From Mesorhizobium shangrilense (GTDB lineage: Bacteria > Pseudomonadota > Alphaproteobacteria > Rhizobiales > Rhizobiaceae), in contig NZ_JAQGPN010000001.1 in the NCBI RefSeq assembly GCF_028826155.1, forward strand, positions 372,001-436,000: a stretch of 64,000 nt of DNA. The letters run 5' to 3'. The notes under the pieces are model-generated. The model saw nothing but the letters and a program-made list of their open reading frames with translations. It was not told the DNA's origin and searched no databases. Shown here piece by piece: positions 57,905-64,000 of this stretch. Both the position numbers and the translations under genes were made by a program. How positions within the stretch are numbered: position 1 is the stretch's first letter; every line of letters begins with the position of its first letter.

Positions 57905-58741
57905 TCACCTTGCCATGAGAACAGGCAGCGGTAGCTCTTCCAGCATGGATTTGGTAACGCCGCCGAAAATCCGCTGGCGAAGCCTCGAGTGGCCATACGC
58001 TCCCATGACGAGCAAATCTGCTGCCATATCGATCGCGTGCTGGCGCAAGGTGGCTGCGACAGTCCTGCCCTGAGAGGGCAACCGATCAACGGTCACCTTT
58101 ATGCCATGGCGCGCAAGATAGGTTGCCGCATCGGCGCCCGGTTCCGCCCCGTGGCCTTCCTCGCCTTCCCGCGGGTCCACCAACACGAGATGCACATCTT
58201 CGGCCGTGCGTAGCAACTTCAAGGAGGATGACAGCGCGTTGGATGACTCGAGACGGGAATCCCACGCAATGGCAACCCGTTTGGGCCTGAGCGACGGGGT
58301 AAAACCCCGAGGCACGAGAAGCATCGGCTTTCCCGATGAGAACAACACTCCTTCGATCGCCTTGTCTTTCAGCGCACCGCCAGACAGCATTTCTGGTCCA
58401 AGCAGGACAATATCTGCATAGCGCGCCCGTCGGCCTATAACATCGTCCCCCCAAGCCTCTTCGGGATAGTCGCTTACGACATCCGAGGAGATTTCGCGGG
58501 AGGCTAGCAGCGCGCTGACTGCTGATGTGCGCTGCTCAAGGCGATCCAGGTCGGACTGCCTCTCCTGTAGCCAAGGATCGGATACCATGGCGGCGTATTC
58601 GCCGATGGGAGGAGGAGCCGCGAGCGCCACGACGAGCACCGACAAATGAGCATCGGATTCGCTGCAAACTGCTGCTGCCAATTCAACGTCGCCGTCGCCA
58701 AGGTCGAGGCCGGTGACAGTCAGAACCGTCCTGTATGTCAT
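57905..58741 (-). CDS. Universal stress protein (UspA family, tandem-domain)
   Basis: A 278-residue protein of two Usp halves; the second ends with the nucleotide-binding motif G-A-Y-G-H-S-R-L-R-Q-R-I-F-G-G-V-T-K-S-M (about residues 249-268) and L-P-V-L-M. The start M-T-Y-R-T-V-L-T-V is at ATG 58741 with GGAGG upstream; the longer frame is dropped. Such proteins are induced by low oxygen and stress. It lies 52 bp after the PNPOx-like gene, probably one operon. Confidence 0.85.
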   Translation of the reverse strand: MTYRTVLTVTGLDLGDGDVELAAAVCSESDAHLSVLVVALAAPPPIGEYAAMVSDPWLQERQSDLDRLEQRTSAVSALLASREISSDVVSDYPEEAWGDDVIGRRARYADIVLLGPEMLSGGALKDKAIEGVLFSSGKPMLLVPRGFTPSLRPKRVAIAWDSRLESSNALSSSLKLLRTAEDVHLVLVDPREGEEGHGAEPGADAATYLARHGIKVTVDRLPSQGRTVAATLRQHAIDMAADLLVMGAYGHSRLRQRIFGGVTKSMLEELPLPVLMAR

Positions 58742-58793
58742 AGCAGTTTGCCTCCGTTTGTTGCGCGAAAAGCTCGTCGCGAGGGGAAGTGCC

Positions 58794-59243
58794 TCAATCT
58801 TCTTTCGCCTCGCGTCCGGACAACTGATCGACGGTGATGCGATAGAAGACATGATCCGAATGGCCCGACAGAGCCGGGGTATCAGGCTTGAGGGCGCCGG
58901 GCTCCCACCAATCGCAGTGTCTGCTTAGCAATGACCAGGCGCGATCCCGCTCGGCCTTTGAACCAATGCGATCCGGCAGTTCCTCGTAGCGTCCCTCTAC
59001 GGCGACGCTCTTCCACTCTCTGCCTCGCGCATGTTCCTCAATCACCAGCGCGACATGCGGGTTGGCTCGCATGCAAGCGATCTTCTTGCCTGGCATGGAA
59101 AACGCGTAAAGGTGGTTCTCCGCATAGGCGTAGAAGATCGGAATAACGTAAGGCCGGTCATCGAGGCAGCACGCGAGGCGTGCAAGACGATTGGCGGATA
59201 GCACCCTGGTACATTCGTGCGTGCTTAGCGATCGGATGTGCAT
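58794..59243 (-). CDS. Pyridoxamine 5'-phosphate oxidase-like flavin-binding protein
   Basis: A 149-residue split-barrel protein: L-S-A-N-R-L-A-R-L-A-C-C-L-D-D-R-P-Y-V-I-P-I-F-Y-A-Y, L-Y-A-F-S-M-P-G-K-K-I-A-C-M-R-A-N-P-H-V-A-L, V-A-V-E-G-R-Y-E-E-L. This is the NimA/PNPOx-like pattern, likely binding FMN or heme, of unknown substrate. ATG 59243 is chosen. It is preceded by an FNR/FixK box and followed by the USP gene. Confidence 0.78.
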   Translation of the reverse strand: MHIRSLSTHECTRVLSANRLARLACCLDDRPYVIPIFYAYAENHLYAFSMPGKKIACMRANPHVALVIEEHARGREWKSVAVEGRYEELPDRIGSKAERDRAWSLLSRHCDWWEPGALKPDTPALSGHSDHVFYRITVDQLSGREAKED

Positions 59244-59388
59244 GTCATTCACCCACCGCGGATTTTCAGTAGCTTGGGCCACTTCGATAGCGCGTCGGTG
59301 AACTCGGACACGCAAGGAGCGGCCAGCCAGTGCAGAGTCATACTCGCCTCCACGACGCCATTGTAAAGCGGTTGCTGCCAAGCCGTCG

Positions 59389-59402
59389 TTGATCAGGATC
59401 AA
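59389..59402 (-). promoter_or_regulatory. FNR/FixK box upstream of the PNPOx-USP operon
   Basis: TTGAT-CAGG-ATCAA is a perfect copy of the Crp/FNR-family anaerobox TTGAT-N4-ATCAA. It lies about 150 bp before the PNPOx-like start. The leftward genes downstream are the only plausible targets; a -41.5 placement implies a leader of about 100 nt. Confidence 0.75.
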
Positions 59403-59547
59403 ACTTGTCGTAAAGGATCTGCTGCGCGACCGAAACGCGGCGGCATGCTCGCGAAGATGCGGGTCCGGAAGCGCTGGAACACGGACGAGGAGGCGAGTGA
59501 GATCGCGATCCTCAAGAGCCTGGTGAAGGACCTGCGGGCGATCGCCC

Positions 59548-59658
59548 TCACATCCAACCGAGCAAGTTGAGCACCAGGAAGAACAGCGTCATCCCGAGCG
59601 CACCACTAAGGAACGCGACCTTTACGCGCCGGGGATATGGACCCTCATCGTCGTTCAT
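59548..59658 (-). CDS. Small membrane protein at the prophage right end
   Basis: A 36-residue protein: M-N-D-D-E-G-P-Y-P-R-R-V-K-V-A-F-L-S-G-A then L-G-M-T-L-F-F-L-V-L-N-L-L-G-W-M, one membrane helix with positive N-terminal flank. It is also in frame with the comM 5' fragment, so attR creates a 139-residue chimera. Confidence 0.45.
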   Translation of the reverse strand: MNDDEGPYPRRVKVAFLSGALGMTLFFLVLNLLGWM

Positions 59659-59676
59659 GGTGAGCATGCTGTGAGT
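59657..59676 (+). repeat. 20-bp direct repeat, right copy (possible integrase arm site)
   Basis: TGGTGAGCATGCTGTGAGTT, one mismatch from the copy at 16992-17011, same orientation, about 55 bp inside attR. In each case the minus strand contains an ATG-CTC-ACC start-like triplet series. Confidence 0.5.
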
Positions 59677-59731
59677 TGAAGTCCGGTCATCGCGCCAACC
59701 CCTTTGAACAGCACGCCCTGTGACCAACAAG

Positions 59732-59749
59732 TGGCTGCCCTCCTTCGGC
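59732..59749. other. attR (prophage-host right junction)
   Basis: TGGCT-G-CCCTCCTTCGGC, the partner of attL at 16847-16864. To the right, the minus strand reads the N-terminal part of ComM up to A-D-L-P-K-E-G-S-H. To the left the reading changes to unrelated phage sequence (L-L-V-T-G-R). Confidence 0.8.
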
Positions 59750-59967
59750 AGGTCGGCGGGCGCCAGATTGACGGTCACCTTCTTGCTCGGCATCGAGAGC
59801 CCCGAGGCGTGCAGCGCCGCCTGCACACGTTCACGGCTCTCCGCCACGGCCTTGTCGGGCAGGCCGACGATGTGGATGTTCATCTTGCCGGGCGCGATCA
59901 TCACCTGCACATCGACAGGCACCGCCTCGACGCCCTGGAAAGCGACCGTGCTCACACGCGAAACCAT
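59738..59967 (-). pseudogene. comM: comM (yifB) 5' fragment
   Basis: The first about 76 residues of ComM: M-V-S-R-V-S-T-V-A-F-Q-G-V-E-A-V-P-V-D-V, then I-H-I-V-G-L-P-D-K-A-V-A-E-S-R-E-R-V and K-V-T-V-N-L-A-P-A-D-L-P-K-E-G-S-H. This is the ChlI/Lon-S5-like N-terminal domain, so the fragment lacks the ATPase. The frame continues through attR into phage DNA to 59548. It keeps its native promoter region with a LexA box. Confidence 0.92.
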
Positions 59968-60053
59968 AGCTCCTCCGCCACGGAACGAGAGTGCAGAAAA
60001 ACGTCTGGGAACAGACCTGCATCCAGGTAAGCACAGAAAACTGACCGGTACAA

Positions 60054-60068
60054 GAACATTGCAAGAAC
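60054..60068 (-). promoter_or_regulatory. LexA (SOS) box upstream of comM
   Basis: On the minus strand GTTC-TTGCAAT-GTTC is an exact alphaproteobacterial LexA site (GTTC-N7-GTTC). It is 87 bp before the comM start. comM is a known member of predicted LexA regulons in this class, so DNA damage should raise transcription from here. The remainder of 59968-60427 shows no gene I can support. Confidence 0.75.
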
Positions 60069-60421
60069 AAATGCACGTTTTCAGGGCGACCCGGTTGCAC
60101 CTGGTTGCATGACCAGAACGAAACGTGGACGATCAAAGACGTTTGACGCGTACATCCAGGGCGCTGGTCGATACAACCTCGACGCATGCAACGACGACAG
60201 CGATATCCGCCATGCGCGTGTGTATCCCCTTGCGGTGGTTCTTGAAGCAGGTGACCGATGCTCGAGTTTGTCTCGCGCGCGCAGCTCCGGCAGGACGCGA
60301 AGCACCGGGGATTATCGCGCCGCGTTCCGATCCAAACATGGACATCGCGCCGGCATGCGAATTTACGCGAGCTGGCATGCGTTCAATGCACGCTCGACGG
60401 ATTGATCCATGAGCATGCTTA

Positions 60422-60431
60422 TCATATATGA
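60422..60431. promoter_or_regulatory. Palindrome TCATATATGA over the marR-like start
   Basis: A perfect 10-bp palindrome that includes the ATG of the MarR-type gene. MarR-family regulators often bind such A+T-rich dyads at their own promoters, so autoregulation and control of emrAB are likely. Confidence 0.45.
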
Positions 60432-60940
60432 CGCTCATGACAGCTTCTCCCAGCCATGACGAGACCGACCGGCTCGGCTTCCTTCTGCACGACGCGGCGC
60501 GGCTGATGCGCAGGCGCTTCGAGAAGCGTGCGAGCTCCTTTGGCCTGTCCTCTGCGCAATGGCGGCTACTGGTGAGGGTCTTCAAGGATGAAGGCGTCAC
60601 CCAGGCGCGGCTCGCGGAACTTCTGGAAATCGAACCGATCAGCGTCTCGCGGCTCGTCGATCGCATGGTCGAGGGCGGCTGGATCGAACGCCGCTTCGAC
60701 GAAAAGGACCGTCGAGTGCGGCAGATATTCCTGACCGATCGCAGCCGGCCGATCTTCGGCGACATGCGGGCGGTCGCGATGGACGTGTTCGAACTCGCGT
60801 TGGGCGGACTTTCCGCGGAAGAGCGCCACATCACCATCAACGGATTGAAGACGATCTGCGCCAATCTTACCGATTGCGAAACAAATGTTTCCAGCGAGGA
60901 GCGTCCGGCTGCTCGATCGAACCCCGACAAGGCCGCCTGA
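60428..60940 (+). CDS. MarR-family transcriptional regulator
   Basis: A 170-residue winged-helix regulator: L-S-S-A-Q-W-R-L-L-V-R-V-F-K-D-E-G-V-T-Q-A-R-L-A-E-L, E-P-I-S-V-S-R-L-V-D-R-M-V-E-G-G-W-I, and the wing R-R-F-D-E-K-D-R-R-V-R-Q-I-F-L-T (residues about 38-107). It immediately precedes the efflux genes (1-bp gap), so it is the likely local repressor released by the pump's substrates. ATG 60437 is an alternative start. Confidence 0.88.
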   Translation: MTLMTASPSHDETDRLGFLLHDAARLMRRRFEKRASSFGLSSAQWRLLVRVFKDEGVTQARLAELLEIEPISVSRLVDRMVEGGWIERRFDEKDRRVRQIFLTDRSRPIFGDMRAVAMDVFELALGGLSAEERHITINGLKTICANLTDCETNVSSEERPAARSNPDKAA

Positions 60941-60941
60941 C

Positions 60942-62135
60942 ATGAGCGTCGCAGCAAGCACCAGCGAAAAGACCGCAGCCGAAATCAAGCAGTTCCCTGC
61001 CCCGGCCCTGCCGGAGCCTGCCGCCGAAGCCCCGGCAATTGCGCCGGCGGCCTCGGCGGCCCTCACCCCGCCTGCAGCGGGGAGGAAGAGGGGCCGGACG
61101 GGACGCATCTTCATGATGGCTGTGGTGCCGCTCGCCCTGGTTGCCGGCGGATCCTACGTATGGGTGACCGGCGGCCGCATCCAGGAAACCGAGAACGCCA
61201 ATTTGCGCCAGGCGCGCGTCACGATCGCGTCTGAGATCCCCGGTCGCATCGTCGATGCGAACGTCGCCGACAACGCGCAGGTGAAGGCCGGCGACGTCCT
61301 CTTCGTCGTCGATCCGGAGCCTTACCGCATTGCGCTCTCGCAAGCGGACGCAGCGCTCGCCGCGGCGCGCCTGAACGTGGAGCAGCTCCGCGCCGCCTAC
61401 AGCCAGGCGGTCGCACAGGAGAAGGTGGCGGCCGGCGAGATGACCTATTTCCAGACTGAGCTGGAACGCCAGACCGCCCTGTCCGACAAGGGTGTCAGCG
61501 CCAGGTCCGCGCTGGACTCGGCGCGGCGCGACCTCATCAAGGCGCAGGACGAGCATGCCGCAGCGGTCGAGAGCGTCACTGGCGCCGCTGCTGCGCTCGG
61601 CGGCAAGCCCGACATCGAGACCGACAAGCATCCGCAGGTGCTGGCGGCGCTCGCACAGCGCGAGCGCGCCGCCTACCAGCTCGAGCAGACCACCGTGCGC
61701 GCGCCTGCAAGCGGCATCGTGAGCCAGGCTGCGTCCTTCAAGACCGGCCAGTTCGTCGGCGCCGGCGCCGCGCTCTTCTCGCTCGTCGAAACCGGCGACA
61801 CCTGGGTCGAGGCGAACTTCAAGGAAACCCAGCTCACCCATATGAAGCTCGGCCAGACGGCGGAAGTGATTTTGGATACGTTTCCCGACCATCCGCTGAC
61901 GGCGACGATCGAATCGATCGGCGCAGGCACCGGCGCGGAATTCTCCCTGCTGCCGGCGCAGAACGCCACCGGCAACTGGGTGAAGGTCACGCAGCGCATC
62001 CCCGTGCGGCTGAAGATCGCTGCGGAGGACGCCGACTTGCTGCTCAGGACCGGCATGAGCGCCACGGTATCGGTGGATACCGGCGTCGCCCGCGGACTGC
62101 CAAAGATCTTTGCGACGGCGGTGGCGGCGGAGTAA
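60942..62135 (+). CDS. emrA: HlyD-family membrane fusion protein (EmrA-like)
   Basis: A 397-residue periplasmic adaptor. A Pro/Ala-rich cytoplasmic lead is followed by one membrane helix (about residues 53-75). The lipoyl halves are V-T-I-A-S-E-I-P-G-R-I-V-D-A-N-V-A-D-N-A and V-R-A-P-A-S-G-I-V; between them is a coiled-coil hairpin (A-A-L-A-A-A-R-L-N-V-E-Q-L). A C-terminal beta-barrel follows. It links the EmrB-like pump to an outer-membrane channel not present here. Confidence 0.88.
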   Translation: MSVAASTSEKTAAEIKQFPAPALPEPAAEAPAIAPAASAALTPPAAGRKRGRTGRIFMMAVVPLALVAGGSYVWVTGGRIQETENANLRQARVTIASEIPGRIVDANVADNAQVKAGDVLFVVDPEPYRIALSQADAALAAARLNVEQLRAAYSQAVAQEKVAAGEMTYFQTELERQTALSDKGVSARSALDSARRDLIKAQDEHAAAVESVTGAAAALGGKPDIETDKHPQVLAALAQRERAAYQLEQTTVRAPASGIVSQAASFKTGQFVGAGAALFSLVETGDTWVEANFKETQLTHMKLGQTAEVILDTFPDHPLTATIESIGAGTGAEFSLLPAQNATGNWVKVTQRIPVRLKIAAEDADLLLRTGMSATVSVDTGVARGLPKIFATAVAAE

Positions 62136-62149
62136 CGCCGCCACAGGTT

Positions 62150-62212
62150 CCGCCGGGCGTACCTGCCCACATCCGGGCCCGGCGAAGAGGTCGGGTGAGG
62201 GGCTGACTTCAC
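62150..62212. repeat. Rhizobiales-type intergenic repeat between emrA and emrB
   Basis: The spacer between the efflux genes reads CCCACATCCGGGCCCGGCGA and then AGAGGTCGGGTGAGGGGC, wording that recurs in rhizobial intergenic repeats (compare the element at 350-398). It is partial and lacks a long perfect stem. Confidence 0.35.
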
Positions 62213-62227
62213 TCTCGGTTGCACTCC

Positions 62228-63766
62228 ATGTCCCAGGCCGCCAGTTCCCATACAGAGATACCGCACCGCGGGCTGGTCACCATCTCGATCATGCTGGCGA
62301 CGGTGATGCAGGTGCTGGACACCACCATCGCCAACGTCGCGCTGCCGTCGATGACGGGCGATCTCGGCGCCAGCCAGGACACCATCAACTGGGTGCTGAC
62401 GTCCTACATCGTGGCCGCCGCGATCATGACGCCGCTGACGGGCTGGCTGTCGGACCGGTTCGGCCGGCGGGAGCTGTTCCTCACCTCCGTCGTCGGCTTC
62501 ACCATCGCGTCGATGCTTTGCGGCATGGCGTGGAGCCTGGAATCGATGGTGGCGTTCCGCATCCTGCAGGGCGTGTTCGGCGCGGCCATCGTGCCGCTGT
62601 CGCAGACATTCCTGCTCGACATCAACCCGAAGGAGCGCCACGGCTCGGCCATGGCGATGTGGGGGGCCGGTATAATGGTCGGCCCGGTCATCGGCCCGAC
62701 GCTCGGCGGCTGGCTGACCGAGGTCGCCGACTGGCGCTGGGTCTTCTTCATCAACCTGCCGGTCGGCATCGTCGCCTTCCTGGGCTCGGCCGCCTACCTG
62801 CCGCGGATCGCGAAGCGGCTGCGGGGCTTCGACTTCTTTGGATTCGCCATGCTGTCGCTCGGCGTCGGCGCGCTGCAGCTGATGCTCGACCGCGGCGCGG
62901 AAGTGGACTGGTTCTCGGCTGCCGAGATCTGGATCGAGCTCGGCCTCGCGATCGTCGGCTTCTGGGTGTTCATCGTCCACCTGGCGACCGGCAAGGACAC
63001 GTTCATCGACCCGAAGATCTTCACCGACCGGAATTTTGTCACCGGCCTGATCTTCATCTTCATCATCGGCATCATCCTGCTGGCCTCGATGGCGCTGCTG
63101 CCGCCCATGCTGTCGCGGCTGTTCAACCATTCGACTACGCTCACCGGACTGGTGATGGCGCCGCGCGGCGTCGGCACCATGGTCTCGATGCTGATCGTCG
63201 GGCGGCTCGTGCAGATGGTGGACCCCCGCTATCTCGTCGTCACCGGGCTCTCGCTCACCGCCTGGTCGCTGCACATGATGACCGGCTTCACGCCGCAGAT
63301 GGACGACTACGAAATCGTGCTCTCGGGCATCATCCAGGGCCTCGGCCTCGGGCTGGTGTTCGTGCCGCTGTCGACGGTGGCCTTCGCGACGCTGCCGCCG
63401 CATTTCCGCACCGATGCGACGAGCCTGTTCAGCCTGGTGCGCAATATCGGCTCGTCCATCGGCATCTCGATCGTCACCGTGCTCTTGACGCGCAACACCC
63501 AGATCAACCATGCCGAGCTGTCGGCGGCGATCAACCCGTTCAACCCGAACCTGTGGGCGGTGTCACCGTCGGCCGCGCAGGGCGACCCGGCGGCGCTCGC
63601 CCAGATGGACCTGCTCGTCAACGCCCAGTCGGCGATGATTTCCTACATCAATGATTTCAAGCTGATGATGCTGGTCACGCTGGCCGCCATCCCGCTGGCG
63701 CTCTTCCTGCGCAAGCCCAACCGGGCTCGCGCGGCAGGCGCGCCCGTTCCCGTGCATGCAGATTGA
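62228..63766 (+). CDS. emrB: DHA2-family MFS multidrug transporter (EmrB-like)
   Basis: A 512-residue, 14-segment drug:H+ antiporter. Motif C-like L-D-T-T-I-A-N-V-A-L-P (residues about 29-39), W-V-L-T-S-Y, the loop G-W-L-S-D-R-F-G-R-R (about 73-82) and G-P-x-x-G-P-T-L-G-G-W are DHA2 hallmarks. With EmrA it should export hydrophobic toxic compounds. ATG 62228 is used; TTG 62219 is a possible earlier start. Confidence 0.92.
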   Translation: MSQAASSHTEIPHRGLVTISIMLATVMQVLDTTIANVALPSMTGDLGASQDTINWVLTSYIVAAAIMTPLTGWLSDRFGRRELFLTSVVGFTIASMLCGMAWSLESMVAFRILQGVFGAAIVPLSQTFLLDINPKERHGSAMAMWGAGIMVGPVIGPTLGGWLTEVADWRWVFFINLPVGIVAFLGSAAYLPRIAKRLRGFDFFGFAMLSLGVGALQLMLDRGAEVDWFSAAEIWIELGLAIVGFWVFIVHLATGKDTFIDPKIFTDRNFVTGLIFIFIIGIILLASMALLPPMLSRLFNHSTTLTGLVMAPRGVGTMVSMLIVGRLVQMVDPRYLVVTGLSLTAWSLHMMTGFTPQMDDYEIVLSGIIQGLGLGLVFVPLSTVAFATLPPHFRTDATSLFSLVRNIGSSIGISIVTVLLTRNTQINHAELSAAINPFNPNLWAVSPSAAQGDPAALAQMDLLVNAQSAMISYINDFKLMMLVTLAAIPLALFLRKPNRARAAGAPVPVHAD

Positions 63767-63790
63767 GCCGCGGCGCGGCCGGAACGCCGC

Positions 63791-64000
63791 TCAGCGCGCC
63801 GTCGTCGCGGCAAACCACAGCGCAACCAGCGCCAAAAGGGCCGAAAGCAAGCGCCGGGCGATGCGTTCGCGTCGCGGATCGTTGAGGACCGGCTCCAACG
63901 TCCCGGCGAGCCCGACGATCGCCGCGTGCACGAGCGTGGCCACCGCCACATAGATCGCCGACAGCGCCACGGTCTGGGGGAGCGGCGGGCGGCCCGGCTC
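63791..64000 (-). CDS. LysE/RhtB-family exporter, C-terminal part (cut by window edge)
   Basis: The last 69 codons of a leftward gene that begins beyond the window. It reads T-V-A-L-S-A-I-Y-V-A-V-A-T-L-V-H-A-A-I-V-G-L-A-G-T-L, then L-N-D-P-R-R-E-R-I-A-R-R-L-L-S-A-L-L-A-L-V-A-L-W-F-A. The helix, D-P-x-R-R loop and terminal helix with L-W-F-A match LysE translocator C-termini (amino-acid efflux). Convergent with emrB, 24-bp gap. Confidence 0.65.
   Translation of the reverse strand, partial: EPGRPPLPQTVALSAIYVAVATLVHAAIVGLAGTLEPVLNDPRRERIARRLLSALLALVALWFAATTAR

Noticed and set aside
59445..59570. Rightward 41-codon frame near the right end
   Set aside because: Arg/Lys-rich, no clear ribosome site, overlaps the leftward membrane protein; may be a remnant but not supportable.
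60109..60412. Overlapping rightward frames between comM and marR
   Set aside because: Three overlapping frames of similar length with no ribosome site or motif; this 460-bp region looks regulatory.

Overview
The window looks like a chromosomal segment of a high-GC alphaproteobacterium, most probably Rhizobiales (Phyllobacteriaceae/Mesorhizobium-like). The clues are GC-rich codon use, TRAP and oligopeptide ABC transporters, DUF982 and DUF1515 proteins, a rhizobial-type palindromic repeat (350-398), an alphaproteobacterial LexA box (GTTC-N7-GTTC) and a perfect FNR/FixK box. No rRNA, tRNA or CRISPR array was seen.

Host left flank (1-16.86 kb): a SelW-like Rdx protein; an MFS exporter; a Tat-exported sulfatase; a GntR/FadR regulator divergent from a TRAP transporter (dctQ-dctM-dctP) and a galactonate-dehydratase-like enolase, which together read as uptake and dehydration of a sugar acid, perhaps released from a sulfated compound; an RpiR regulator with a HexR-like operator, divergent from a four-gene peptide/opine-type ABC transporter whose two ATPases are fused.

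Prophage (about 16.85-59.74 kb): a temperate myovirus-type prophage is inserted in comM (yifB, Mg-chelatase-like AAA+ protein). The N-terminal part of comM lies at the far right (59738-59967) and the rest at the left (15554-16864); the two halves meet exactly at the peptide KEGSH, which locates attL and attR. From left to right: tyrosine integrase; Arc/Mnt-type repressor with paired ATGGCA-N4-TGCCAT operators; a chain of small overlapping early genes; a lambda-O-like replication protein with iterons inside its own gene; ParB-like and RNase H proteins; a putative late regulator; an island of small leftward genes; a WYL-like leftward gene; a lambda-type head module (TerS, TerL, gpW, portal, fused protease-capsid); a P2-type contractile tail (V, W, J, I, H, fibres, FI, FII, E/E', tape measure, U, X, D); lysis genes (muramidase, holin-like, overlapping spanins); then cargo.

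The cargo is the unusual part. It has a 1182-residue S-layer/RTX-like protein with a divergent XRE regulator; a USP and a PNPOx-like protein behind an FNR/FixK box; a WYL-like gene; and, between the tail-fibre and sheath genes, a leftward gene with a HEPN-type RNase motif (R-N-x3-H), a good candidate for an undescribed superinfection-exclusion or abortive-infection gene.

Host right flank (59.74-64 kb): the comM promoter region with a LexA box, a MarR regulator, an EmrA/EmrB-type drug efflux pair and the C-terminal end of a LysE-family exporter cut by the window edge.
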